64,000 bases of DNA from Rhodobacteraceae bacterium EhC02 (lineage in GTDB: Bacteria; Pseudomonadota; Alphaproteobacteria; Rhodobacterales; Rhodobacteraceae). A model generated the notes under the pieces. That model searched no databases and was not told the DNA's origin. It was given only the letters and a program-made list of their open reading frames with translations. Location: assembly GCA_001650895.1 (NCBI GenBank), contig LXYH01000005.1, positions 1 through 64,000 on the forward strand, in the 5' to 3' direction. Within the stretch, counting starts at the first letter, position 1; the number at the start of each line of letters is the position of its first letter. A program made the translations under genes and the position numbers. Positions 24,923-33,553 of the stretch are shown in pieces.

Positions 24923-25843
24923 GTGAACTCCCCCATGCAGGACGCCAGAATGCGCTGGTCGGGCGAAGCGACCATGTCGCTGTCGGATACCGATTTCGCG
25001 ACACTCGCGGCACTTATCCATCGAGAGACCGGGATCGTGATCGGCGAGACCAAACGCAGCATGCTGATTTCGCGCCTTACGCGCAGGTTGAGGCAGCTGA
25101 TGTTGCCCGGCTTTACGGCCTATATCCGGCTCGTCACCTCTCCGGAGGGTGAGGAAGAGCGTTCGGCGCTGATCTCGGCGATTACCACGAACGTGACAGG
25201 CTTCTACAGGGAACCGCACCATTTCGAGTCACTGGTGCGCATGGCGCCAGACCTTCTGGCCCGCGCCAAGTCCGGCAACCGGGTGCGGCTTTGGTCGGCA
25301 GGCTGTTCGACCGGGCAGGAGGCCTGCAGCATTGCTGCGGCGCTGCTTGACGCCATTCCCGACTTCTCGCGCCAGGATGTGTTGATCCTTGCCACGGATA
25401 TCGATCCGAAGGTGATCGAGCAGGCCCGCAGCGGGGAGTATGACCGCGGGCTGCTTGGTGATGCGCCACCGCTCGCACTGCGAAACTGTATCGAGGACGG
25501 TTCGGTGCCGGGGCGGTTCGCCACCGTCCCCGCGCTGCGTGACCTGATCCGGTTCGAAGTCTTGAACCTGTTGGGGCCTTGGCCCTTCCAGGGATCCTTC
25601 GACGTGATCTTCTGCCGGAACGTCTTCATCTATTTCGACGATGAAACACGCCGCAGGCTCCTCATGCGTTTCGCGGCGCGCCTGCGGGCTGGTGGTACGC
25701 TCTTTCTGGGCCATTCCGAACGCCTCGACGTGGCGCTGGAGCCCTACTTCGACTCGGTGGGTTGGACCGAATACCGGCGATCGGGCCGAACGATCACAGA
25801 CACCGACCTTTTGTCGGGACTGCAGCACGATGGAAGGAACTGA
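24923..25843 (+). CDS. cheR: Chemotaxis protein methyltransferase CheR
   Basis: A 306-residue S-adenosylmethionine-dependent receptor methyltransferase. The N-terminal helical domain spans about residues 18-95, and the SAM-binding domain begins near VRLWSAGCSTGQEACSIA (motif I) with ILATDIDPKVIEQA and FDVIFCRNVFIYFD further on. It methylates receptor glutamates, opposite CheB. I use the GTG at 24923, which has GAGG seven bases upstream; ATG codons at 24935 and 24974 in the same frame would shorten only the N-terminal tail. Confidence 0.93.
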   Translation: MNSPMQDARMRWSGEATMSLSDTDFATLAALIHRETGIVIGETKRSMLISRLTRRLRQLMLPGFTAYIRLVTSPEGEEERSALISAITTNVTGFYREPHHFESLVRMAPDLLARAKSGNRVRLWSAGCSTGQEACSIAAALLDAIPDFSRQDVLILATDIDPKVIEQARSGEYDRGLLGDAPPLALRNCIEDGSVPGRFATVPALRDLIRFEVLNLLGPWPFQGSFDVIFCRNVFIYFDDETRRRLLMRFAARLRAGGTLFLGHSERLDVALEPYFDSVGWTEYRRSGRTITDTDLLSGLQHDGRN

Positions 25844-25848
25844 AAACC

Positions 25849-26235
25849 ATGTCGCTCAAGAACTCGCTCCAACTGATGGTGGTAGATGACATGACGATCA
25901 GTCGTGGACTGGTCGAGCAATCACTTCTCGAGATCGGGATTCGCAATGTCCAGTACGAGAAGGACGGAGCGATGGCGCTGAAACGTCTGACGGCGGCCCC
26001 GGTGCATCTGGTGCTCTCGGACTACAACATGCCCGGAATGGATGGGATTGCTTTGCTCGAGGCGCTACGCTTGAACCGCTCGACGCAGAGGATCGGCTTC
26101 ATCCTGATGACCGGGCGCGCGGACCGCGCGCTGATCGAACGAGGCCATTTCCTCGGGATGAACAATTTCATCGCCAAGCCGTTTTCCACTCTCAGCCTCA
26201 AGGTCTGCATCGAAAAGGTGGTAGGTCCACTGTGA
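25849..26235 (+). CDS. Second CheY-type response regulator
   Basis: A 128-residue receiver protein: acidic pair in MVVDDMTISR, phosphoacceptor in VLSDYNMPGMDG, Thr in LMTGRA and Lys in FIAKPFSTLSL. It follows cheR by five bases and overlaps the next small gene by GTGA. By analogy with other alphaproteobacterial clusters it is the likely partner of the first CheY in a motor-regulator/phosphate-sink pair. Confidence 0.9.
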   Translation: MSLKNSLQLMVVDDMTISRGLVEQSLLEIGIRNVQYEKDGAMALKRLTAAPVHLVLSDYNMPGMDGIALLEALRLNRSTQRIGFILMTGRADRALIERGHFLGMNNFIAKPFSTLSLKVCIEKVVGPL

Positions 26236-26651
26236 TCGTGATCGATGAAAGCCAGCAAGAGGCAACCGCGACACACGAGGTCGCTGATGTTGTCCCGGTC
26301 CACGACCTGCTTGCAGCCTGCGCACGGGAGGCTGCGCGGATTGCGCTTGCGGCTGAAAAGCTCGATACGTCGATGGGGGCGCTGCTGTCCCACTTTGCGG
26401 GCAAGCCTGATGGCGTCCGGACGGATGACACGCATGTCCGCACCTTGGCCCAGGACTTGCAGGACGCCGACCGGATCCGTCAGGAGTTGTCCGGGCTCGC
26501 CCGTGCGCTTAATCTTGCTGTCGCGGCGCAATCGATGACAGCGCTACTGTCCGCCGAACAGGTGCGGACGTGCACGCCACTTGGCACATTGCAAACCCGG
26601 CTTTTGTCACAGCGCAGCGCAGATAACCTGTCGGGGAGCGACAGGGCATGA
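26232..26651 (+). CDS. Small helical protein of unknown function closing the che operon
   Basis: A 139-residue, probably all-helical soluble protein starting at a GTG that overlaps the preceding stop. The helices around LLAACAREAARIALAAEKLD and DLQDADRIRQELSGLARALN have heptad-like hydrophobic spacing. I do not recognise a named family. In Sinorhizobium a small unknown gene (cheT) closes the che operon, so a positional counterpart is possible. Translational coupling to the second CheY suggests that it affects that regulator. Confidence 0.7.
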   Translation: MIVIDESQQEATATHEVADVVPVHDLLAACAREAARIALAAEKLDTSMGALLSHFAGKPDGVRTDDTHVRTLAQDLQDADRIRQELSGLARALNLAVAAQSMTALLSAEQVRTCTPLGTLQTRLLSQRSADNLSGSDRA

Positions 26652-27351
26652 CGGCCAACCTTACTGTCACACGGACCATTCTGCATCGCGAAGTCGGATC
26701 AGACACTTTGAACGCGCAGCAAAGCTGATGATCTGTCCGATATCTGGATGCCAGGCTACACCAGTGGGCACCATGGCGACGGGGACTGTCGGTTTCCAGA
26801 CACGAAAGGATCAGGACATGCAGGTCCACAAGAGCAGCGATGGCACTGATGATCGCGTAGAGGGCCGCTTTCGATGGTATCGCGACCTGCAGATGTCATG
26901 ATTGCTGCGGCCACTGCGGAAAGAGAGCACATGCATCGCGCCGGCAGCCGTCATCAAAATGCATATGGCAACGCTTGGTGAAAATCGTCGACTGATACAA
27001 TGATTTATCTGAAGCACGGGGCGGCGAGGCATCGTGAATGTCATTTTCCAATCCTGTCGCAGTGGGCAATTCAGCGATCGAATAAGCCCCCTGATCTAGT
27101 GTCCCAAACCGTCCAGCCCGCATGCGGCAGAGCCTGGCCGTTCTGCCGGAGGGGGACGGCCTTCGCTTGGGCAACAAGAACGAAGTGACCGCCACCACCG
27201 ACGCCGGGCGGCACGGTTCTGACCGCAAAAGGGGCAGGTCTGCTGCAAAGATGATCGGAACGGAGGGCCAGTGCACACCATGGTCCGGGCGCAGGGCCAA
27301 AGAGGTCGGCAGAGATTTGTCAGCGGGGCAGGGATGTGCTTGGTTGGCCTG
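26652..27351. other. 700-base stretch without a supported gene
   Basis: The stretch between the chemotaxis operon and the GH13 gene contains only short frames without domains. A 27-codon frame at 26818-26901 has AAAGGA ahead of its ATG but no other support. No tRNA-like fold, strong terminator or repeat was found by eye. The promoter of the GH13 gene should lie in its right-hand part. Confidence 0.4.
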
Positions 27352-29115
27352 ATGGATACACAGGCCCCGAAGAAGTCCGACACGCATTCATTCGACCGCG
27401 CGCTGGCGGCATTGGTGGCGCGCATCTACCCGGATCATGATCCTGCCGATCTGGCGCGACAGTGCATGGCCGCCTTCTGGCCCGATGGCCTGCATCGCCG
27501 CAAAAGGGCCCGGACCAGGGACAACCGACTGTGGTCGCAGGGCGACGTGCTGCTGATCACCTATGGCAATTCGCTGCTGGACGGATCCCACAAGCCGCTG
27601 GACCTGCTGAACGATTTCCTGCACCGCTACCTTCGCGACATGGTCAACGGCGTGCATGTGCTGCCGTTCTTTCCCTATACTTCGGATGACGGGTTCGCGG
27701 TGACCGATTTCCGCGCGGTCAACACGCAGTTGGGCGACTGGTCCGACATCAACCGCATCGCCGGGACGTTCAACCTGATGTCGGACCTGGTGCTGAACCA
27801 CGTGTCCAGCCAGGGCCCCTGGTTCAACGCCTATCGGCAGGGCAAGCCACCGCATGACCGGTTCTTCTTCGAGGCCTCGCCCGAGGATGACCTGGGCATG
27901 GTGGTGCGCCCGCGCACCACGCCGCTGCTGCAGCCTGTCGAGACCGCGAACGGCCTGCGCCATGTCTGGTGCACTTTCAGCCATGACCAGATCGACCTGG
28001 ATTTTCGCAACCCCGAAGTCTTGCTGGAATTCCTGTGGATCATCCGCCTGCATCTGGACAATGGCGTGCGGATCATCCGGCTGGATGCGGTGGCTTTCCT
28101 CTGGAAAGAAGTCGGATCGCCCTCGGTCCATCTGCCGCAGACCCATGCCATCGTGAAACTGATCCGGCTGCTGTGTGATTATGCCGTCGAACCCGTGATC
28201 CTGGTGACCGAGACCAATGTCCCCAAGGCCGAGAACCTGAGCTATTTTGGCAAGGGCGACGAGGCGCATGTGATCTACAACTTCCCCCTGCCGCCGCTGA
28301 TCCTGCATGCGATGATGTCGGGATCGGCAAGGCATCTGGTGGAATGGCAACGCAGGATGCCGCCCGCGCCGCTGGGCTGCGCCTATCTGAATTTCACCGC
28401 CAGCCATGACGGGATCGGGATGCGCCCGGCCGAGGGGTTGCTGTCGGCCGCCGATCAGGCCGCGGTGATCCAGACCGTGCAGCGGATCGGCGGGCTGGTG
28501 TCCATGCGCGCCCTGCCCGGCGGGGGCGAGGCGCCTTATGAACTGAACACCACCTTCTTCGACGCGATGCGCCAGACGCTGGAAGGGCCGGATGATCACC
28601 ATATCGCCCGTTTCCTGTGTTCGCAGACCATCGTGATGTCGCTTGAAGGGATCCCCGCTTTCTATATCCATTCGATGCTGGCGACCCCGAATGATCACGA
28701 GAGTGTCGAGAAGCGGGGCATGAACCGGGCGATCAATCGGCATCGTTGGGACTATCCCGCGCTGCAGGACAGGCTGGCGGACCCCGCCACTGATCAGGCG
28801 CAGGTCATGCAGGGGCTGCGCGTGCGCCTGCGTATCCGGCGGCGGCAGGCCGCGTTCCATCCCAATGCCACGCAATTCACCATCCATACCGGCGATGACC
28901 GCCTGTTCGGCCTGTGGCGGCAAAGCCTGGACCGGCAGCAGTCGATCTTTGCGCTGCACAATGTCAGCGCCGATACGGTGACGCTGCCGATCATGCGCCT
29001 GAACCTGATCGAGGACGAAGACTGGACCGATCTTCTGACGGGGGCGGCGATCGATGACCAGGACATCGTCCTGGCCCCCTATCAATGCCTCTGGATCAGC
29101 AATCTGCGCTACTGA
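27352..29115 (+). CDS. GH13 sucrose-phosphorylase-family enzyme, likely glucosylglycerate phosphorylase
   Basis: A 587-residue glycoside hydrolase family 13 protein of the sucrose phosphorylase subfamily. Catalytic residues read as Asp245 (IIRLDAVAFLWKE, nucleophile), Glu287 (ILVTETNVPKAEN, acid/base) and Asp353 (FTASHDGIGMRPAEG). Early blocks HVLPFFPYTSDDGFAVTDF and DLVLNHVSSQGPWF are also family-typical. It converges on a glucosyl-3-phosphoglycerate synthase/phosphatase pair, so phosphorolysis of glucosylglycerate to glucose 1-phosphate and glycerate fits better than sucrose. Start taken at ATG 27352; an ATG at 27334 with GGGG upstream is an alternative. Its stop overlaps the convergent synthase gene by seven bases. 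Confidence 0.85.
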   Translation: MDTQAPKKSDTHSFDRALAALVARIYPDHDPADLARQCMAAFWPDGLHRRKRARTRDNRLWSQGDVLLITYGNSLLDGSHKPLDLLNDFLHRYLRDMVNGVHVLPFFPYTSDDGFAVTDFRAVNTQLGDWSDINRIAGTFNLMSDLVLNHVSSQGPWFNAYRQGKPPHDRFFFEASPEDDLGMVVRPRTTPLLQPVETANGLRHVWCTFSHDQIDLDFRNPEVLLEFLWIIRLHLDNGVRIIRLDAVAFLWKEVGSPSVHLPQTHAIVKLIRLLCDYAVEPVILVTETNVPKAENLSYFGKGDEAHVIYNFPLPPLILHAMMSGSARHLVEWQRRMPPAPLGCAYLNFTASHDGIGMRPAEGLLSAADQAAVIQTVQRIGGLVSMRALPGGGEAPYELNTTFFDAMRQTLEGPDDHHIARFLCSQTIVMSLEGIPAFYIHSMLATPNDHESVEKRGMNRAINRHRWDYPALQDRLADPATDQAQVMQGLRVRLRIRRRQAAFHPNATQFTIHTGDDRLFGLWRQSLDRQQSIFALHNVSADTVTLPIMRLNLIEDEDWTDLLTGAAIDDQDIVLAPYQCLWISNLRY

Positions 29116-30329
29116 TGCTCTTCCGCGTCCCGGGCCACGGCGGTCTGAAGGTCACGCAGGAAGTCAGGGTCCGCCGCGTGGATCCGGTTCCATGTCGGGA
29201 TGAACGGCGTCTCGTGCGGGTTCTCGAGGAATGTCTGACCTGCGCGCATGATGTTTTCGGCGAACAGTTCGATCGAGGCTTCCTCGCCGTGCCGGTCCAG
29301 CGTCAGGCCGTTCATCTTCGCGTCCGAATGATAGGCCTCAAGCAGGTCCAGCGCGCTGCGGTAATAGGTGGCCTTGAGGGTGCGGAAGACATTGTTGGTG
29401 AAGACGGTGCCATCCGCCGCCAGCTTGCGAAAGATCGCCTTGCAGATATCGGTGGACATGCGGTTCAGCCCGGTTGTCGCGTCCTCGGGGCTGAGGGTCT
29501 GGTGCTTGTGATCATAGGCATCCGCGATCTCGACCTGGCAGACGGCGGAGGGTGCCAGGTTGCGCCAGGCCTCGGACAGCACGCCGATTTCCAGCCCCCA
29601 GTCCGAAGGAATGCGCAGGTCGGGCAGGATATTGGTGCGCATGGCGAATTCGCCCGACAGCGGATAGCGGAAGCTGCGCAGGTAATCGAGATAGTCGCGA
29701 TCCCCCACCACGCGCTTGAGCGCGATCAGCAGCGGGCTGACCAGCAGCCGCGTGACCCGCCCGTTCAGCTTGTCCTGGCCGATGCGCGCATAATACCCCT
29801 TGGCGACCTGGAACGGAAAGGTCGGGTTGGCGACCGGATAGATCAGCCGCGCCAGCAGTTCGTTGGTATAGGTCAGGATATCGCAATCATGGATCGCCAT
29901 GACCGCACTGTCCTGGCAGCCGATCAGATAGCCGATCGAGGTCCAGACATTCTTTCCCTTGCCGGGTTCGGCGGGGCCAAGACCCATGCTGGCCAGCCGC
30001 GCCTCCATTTCTTGCATCCGGGGGCTGTCGTTCCAGATCACCACGTGGTTCTGGCCAAGGGCTGCAAAGAAATCGCGGGCATGGCGGAACTGCGCGGCAT
30101 CGGCCCGGTCCAGGCCGATGATGATCCGGTGCAGATAGGTGACGCGCGACAGCTCGGACAGGATCTGCGGCATCGCTTCCGTCTCAAGCTCGGAATAAAG
30201 GCAGGGCAGGATCAGCGACATCTTGCGGGTCTGCGCGAAGGTCTCCAGCTCGTAGGTCATGTCCGGCAGGGCGCGCGTCCGCAGATTGTGCAGCGTGGCG
30301 ATGTGCCCGTTCTGATGAAAATCAACCAT
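29109..30329 (-). CDS. Glucosyl-3-phosphoglycerate synthase-like glycosyltransferase
   Basis: A 406-residue soluble GT-A-type glycosyltransferase of the GpgS/mannosylglycerate synthase kind. The nucleotide-sugar/metal motif is Asp-Cys-Asp in AVMAIHDCDILTYTNELLAR near residue 140, followed by a GKNVW block, a conserved YPLSGEFAMR acceptor region and DWGLEIGVLSE. It would transfer glucose from an NDP-glucose to 3-phosphoglycerate. The start ATG at 30329 overlaps the phosphatase gene by eight bases, giving a coupled synthase-phosphatase pair. Activity as glucosyl- rather than mannosyl-transferase is inferred. Confidence 0.82.
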   Translation of the reverse strand: MVDFHQNGHIATLHNLRTRALPDMTYELETFAQTRKMSLILPCLYSELETEAMPQILSELSRVTYLHRIIIGLDRADAAQFRHARDFFAALGQNHVVIWNDSPRMQEMEARLASMGLGPAEPGKGKNVWTSIGYLIGCQDSAVMAIHDCDILTYTNELLARLIYPVANPTFPFQVAKGYYARIGQDKLNGRVTRLLVSPLLIALKRVVGDRDYLDYLRSFRYPLSGEFAMRTNILPDLRIPSDWGLEIGVLSEAWRNLAPSAVCQVEIADAYDHKHQTLSPEDATTGLNRMSTDICKAIFRKLAADGTVFTNNVFRTLKATYYRSALDLLEAYHSDAKMNGLTLDRHGEEASIELFAENIMRAGQTFLENPHETPFIPTWNRIHAADPDFLRDLQTAVARDAEEHQ

Positions 30330-31122
30330 GACCTTGCCTATCCTTCTGCAGGCCAAGCCTGTCGAGTAGCGCCAGAACGGCCCTGTTCCAGCCCACCGGG
30401 CCGGGCCGATCCGTGCGGATGATCCGCCCTGTATCCTCGCCCCGAAGGCGGGGCAGGGGGCTGTGATGCGGATTGCCGACGATCACGCCGATATCGGCCG
30501 CCTCCAGCATCTCGATGTCATTGGGGGCGTCGCCCAGGGCGATTGTCCGCGCCGGTCGGTAATGGGCGATCACTTCGGCCATGCGGTCTGCCTTGCTGCC
30601 GCCGACGGACAGGGTCAGAAAACGCCCGCCTTGCCGGGCGGTCACGCCGCGCGCGCCCAGGGCCGCGACAAAGGCCGCCCGCCCGGCATCGTCCCCCAGC
30701 CAGAGCCCCGGCTCGGAAAAATCACGCGCCTTCGCCCTTGCCGCATCGTCACGTGACAAGCCCGTCAGATCCATCACCTCGGACAGATGCATGTCGGTGA
30801 AGCCACGAAAGCCCTGCCTCAGGGCCGGGGGCAGGCGGTCCAGCTCCCGGCGCAGCGCGGCATGATCGCCTGGTCCTGCCCCTTGCCGCGCACCGATCAG
30901 CCCGCAGCCGTTCTCGCAAATGGCCAGATGACCCGTCAGGCCCAAGCGATCCTGCAACTGCGCGATTTCCGCTGCGGTCTTGCTGCTGGACAGCACGACG
31001 GGCGCACCGATCCGGGCCAGTTCCGCAAGCGCCGGTCTTGCCGGTTCCCAATCATAGGTGACATGGTCCAGCAAGGTCCCGTCAAGATCGGTGAAGACAA
31101 CGAGAGGTATTGATGTCGTCAT
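30322..31122 (-). CDS. HAD-family glucosyl/mannosyl-3-phosphoglycerate phosphatase
   Basis: A 266-residue HAD phosphatase of the IIB cap type (MpgP/YedP family). Motif I is FTDLDGTLLD with the Asp nucleophile near residue 11, motif II the Ser-rich VVLSSSKTAAEI, and motif IV GDAPNDIEMLEAAD. It would remove the phosphate from glucosyl-3-phosphoglycerate to give glucosylglycerate, a compatible solute. First gene of the leftward pair. The ATG at 31122 was chosen because motif I then lies at the usual distance from the N-terminus. Confidence 0.87.
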   Translation of the reverse strand: MTTSIPLVVFTDLDGTLLDHVTYDWEPARPALAELARIGAPVVLSSSKTAAEIAQLQDRLGLTGHLAICENGCGLIGARQGAGPGDHAALRRELDRLPPALRQGFRGFTDMHLSEVMDLTGLSRDDAARAKARDFSEPGLWLGDDAGRAAFVAALGARGVTARQGGRFLTLSVGGSKADRMAEVIAHYRPARTIALGDAPNDIEMLEAADIGVIVGNPHHSPLPRLRGEDTGRIIRTDRPGPVGWNRAVLALLDRLGLQKDRQGHG

Positions 31123-31330
31123 GCCCTCAAGTTTCACGGTCCCGTGCCGAAGTCGCAAGAATTAAGTGGCTATCTGGCCGGGATTTGACCGCCTGACGCC
31201 CGGTTGGCCCGTTTTTCGCCCATTGCCGCCGGAACGGCCGCAGGCCGCGCAGTTCCGCTTTCCAATTCCGCGCCGCCTCACGTAGAACCGCTGCAACGGG
31301 GGAAGACCCGGAACAGCAAGGACATTTCCG

Positions 31331-32254
31331 ATGATCGTGAACGCCGGACCAAAGACCTGCCATTGGGGTTTCTTCAATGCCGATCTGCCGCCTGTTGCCA
31401 CCGTGGCAAGCGGTGACGAGGTGACCATCAACACCGTCTCGGGCGGGCCGAACGTTCTGCCGGGGCCGGGCTTTGATGTGCCGCCCGAATTGCTGGAAAT
31501 CCATGCCGCCGGCGTGCCAACCGTGCCGGGCCATATCCTGACCGGGCCCGTTGCCGTGGAAGGCGCCATGCCGGGCGACGTGCTGCAGGTGGATATCCTT
31601 GATGTGCGGCTGCGCCAGAACTGGGGCTATACCTTCATCCGGCCCCTGTCAGGCACCCTGCCGCAGGATTTTCCGCAGTATCACCACATGACCGTCCCGC
31701 TGGACGTCGCGCGGTCCGAGGCGACACTGCCCTGGGGGCTGAAGCTGCCGCTTGCGCCCTTCTTTGGCGTAATGGCCGTGGCACCGCCTGCCGCATGGGG
31801 TCGGATCTCGACGATCGAGCCGCGCGCCCATGGCGGCAACCTGGACAACAAGGAACTGGTGGCGGGCACCACGCTTTACCTGCCTGTCCACGCCGAAGGG
31901 GCGCTGTTTTCCTGCGGTGACGGGCATGGCGCGCAAGGCGACGGCGAGGTCTGCGTGACCGCGATCGAAACCGCCTTGCAGGGGCGCTTTCGCCTGACGA
32001 TCCGCCGCGACATGGACGTGACATACCCCGAGGCGGAAACCCCGACCCATCTGATCACCATGGGCATGCATGCCGATCTGGACCGCTGCGTCGAGATCGC
32101 ATTGCGCCGGATGATCACGCTGGTGGCGGCGCGGTCCGGCATCTCGCGCGAAGAGGCTTACATGCTGTGCTCGCTGGCGGGCGATCTGCGGATCACGCAG
32201 ACCGTCAACCGCGAGAAGGGCGTGCACATGATGATGGCCAAGGCACTGCTTTAG
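31331..32254 (+). CDS. Acetamidase/formamidase family protein
   Basis: A 307-residue member of the FmdA/AmdA family of zinc-dependent amidases. Family blocks are TCHWGFFNADLPPVATVASG, the GHILTGPVAVEGAMPGDVLQ beta region, NLDNKELVAGTTLYLPV and SCGDGHGAQGDGEVC with the metal-binding His/Asp/Glu. Characterised members hydrolyse formamide or short amides, but the family is broad and the substrate here is open. It stands alone on the plus strand, four bases before the end of a convergent enolase-superfamily gene, so the neighbours may share a catabolic route. Confidence 0.9.
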   Translation: MIVNAGPKTCHWGFFNADLPPVATVASGDEVTINTVSGGPNVLPGPGFDVPPELLEIHAAGVPTVPGHILTGPVAVEGAMPGDVLQVDILDVRLRQNWGYTFIRPLSGTLPQDFPQYHHMTVPLDVARSEATLPWGLKLPLAPFFGVMAVAPPAAWGRISTIEPRAHGGNLDNKELVAGTTLYLPVHAEGALFSCGDGHGAQGDGEVCVTAIETALQGRFRLTIRRDMDVTYPEAETPTHLITMGMHADLDRCVEIALRRMITLVAARSGISREEAYMLCSLAGDLRITQTVNREKGVHMMMAKALL

Positions 32255-32258
32255 GGCG

Positions 32259-33416
32259 TCAGGTGCCGCTGGCCTTGTGATAGAGCGCGCCGTAGGCGCT
32301 GGGCCGGAAACTGTCCAGCGCGGCTTCGGTATAGGTCGCGCGCTCCAGCCAGGCGGGGTTGATCTCCAGCCCCCAGCCGGGTGTGTCGGTGACGGTCACA
32401 TGCCCGTCCGACACGGCAAAGGGCTGTCCAAGGAACAGGTCGCGCTGCCACGGGTAATAGTCGTCCCCCTCGATCGACAGTTCGAGGTATTTGCCCGCAT
32501 TCGGGATCGCCGCCAGAAGATGCATGGTGCACATGGTGACAAGTGACAGGTTGGCCGCATGCGGTGTGCAGGGCAGTCCGGCCGCTTCGGCCATGCGCGC
32601 CACCTGCAAGGTCCGCGCCATGCCGCCCAGGTACATCACGTCGGGCTGCACCACATCCAAGGCGCGCATGTCGATCATCCGGCCCCATGTCGACAGGTCC
32701 CAGTCCTGTTCGCCGCCGGTCACATCGACCTCAAGCGCCTGGGTCACGGCGCGCGTCGCCTCGAGGTCCCAGTAGGGGACGGGTTCCTCATAGTGGCCGA
32801 TCCCGTGATCCTGCAGCATCCGGCCCACCGCGATGGCGCGCGGTACCGAAAAGCCGGAATTCGCATCGACCAGCTTGTCGATCCCGTCGCCCAGGGCGCG
32901 GGCCATCACCGGAATGATCTCTTCGGTGCGACCGGGCCATTCATCAACATCCTCGCCGCATTCCGCGCCGATGCGCCACTTGGCGGCGGTAAAACCCTGT
33001 TCGGCGCAAAGCCGGGTCAGGCGTTCGGCCTCATCGGCGGGGGTGATGTCGCGCTTCATCGAACTGGCATAGGCGCGGATGCGGCCGGGCGCGCCGCCCA
33101 GCAGGCTGGCCACGGATTTGCCCGCCCGCCGCCCCGCCATGTCCCACAGGGCCGTGTCCAGCCCGGCCAGCGCACGGCAGCGATAGGTGCCGGGATATTT
33201 GTGCTCGCGCCGCTCGATCAGATGCACTAGCCCCGCGATGTCCTCGCAATCCGCGCCAAGCGCCCAGGGCACGATCTGGCGATGCAGGACCAGCGCCGTG
33301 ATGTCGGCGTTATAGGTCGAGGTCTGCCCCCAGCCGAATGCGCCATCATCGGCGGTGATGCGCACGAAACAGACGAATTCGGTATGAAAGGTCTCGATAC
33401 GGGCGATCTTGGGCAA
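32259..33416 (-). CDS. Mandelate racemase/muconate lactonizing enzyme-family protein
   Basis: A 385-residue enolase-superfamily enzyme. The N-terminal capping domain spans about 1-120. In the barrel, metal ligands appear as Asp in KLVDANSGFS, Glu in HYEEPVPYWD and Glu in VTGGEQDWD. The KWRIG strand provides a possible Lys base and CTPHAANLS a possible His base, the layout of acid-sugar dehydratases of the mandelate racemase group. The substrate is unknown. The start is a TTG at 33416, supported by AAGGAGG five bases upstream. It is divergent from the LysR gene at 33554, its likely regulator. Confidence 0.9.
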   Translation of the reverse strand: MPKIARIETFHTEFVCFVRITADDGAFGWGQTSTYNADITALVLHRQIVPWALGADCEDIAGLVHLIERREHKYPGTYRCRALAGLDTALWDMAGRRAGKSVASLLGGAPGRIRAYASSMKRDITPADEAERLTRLCAEQGFTAAKWRIGAECGEDVDEWPGRTEEIIPVMARALGDGIDKLVDANSGFSVPRAIAVGRMLQDHGIGHYEEPVPYWDLEATRAVTQALEVDVTGGEQDWDLSTWGRMIDMRALDVVQPDVMYLGGMARTLQVARMAEAAGLPCTPHAANLSLVTMCTMHLLAAIPNAGKYLELSIEGDDYYPWQRDLFLGQPFAVSDGHVTVTDTPGWGLEINPAWLERATYTEAALDSFRPSAYGALYHKASGT

Positions 33417-33553
33417 TCCGGCCTCCTTGGGTCTACGGCCAAAGCCTAGGGCGAGCCGCGGCCACTGGCAATGCCGCTTGGGCCCACCACGCTTGACAGG
33501 GGCCGGGCGGGGCGTTTCTCTGGCCCGCGTCCTGTAAGCATCAAAGGCGGATC
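33417..33553. promoter_or_regulatory. Divergent promoter region, enolase-superfamily gene / LysR gene
   Basis: This 137-base gap must hold both promoters. It carries AAGGAGG on the minus strand (33422-33428), the ribosome-binding site that supports the TTG start of the enolase-superfamily gene. No clear operator palindrome was seen. Confidence 0.4.

Noticed and set aside
26818-26901. Small frame of 27 codons preceded by AAAGGA
   Set aside because: One ribosome-binding-like site in a 700-base gap is weak evidence; no conservation or domain can be judged for so short a peptide.
27388-29085. Long minus-strand open frame
   Set aside because: Antisense to the GH13 gene whose catalytic triad is intact.
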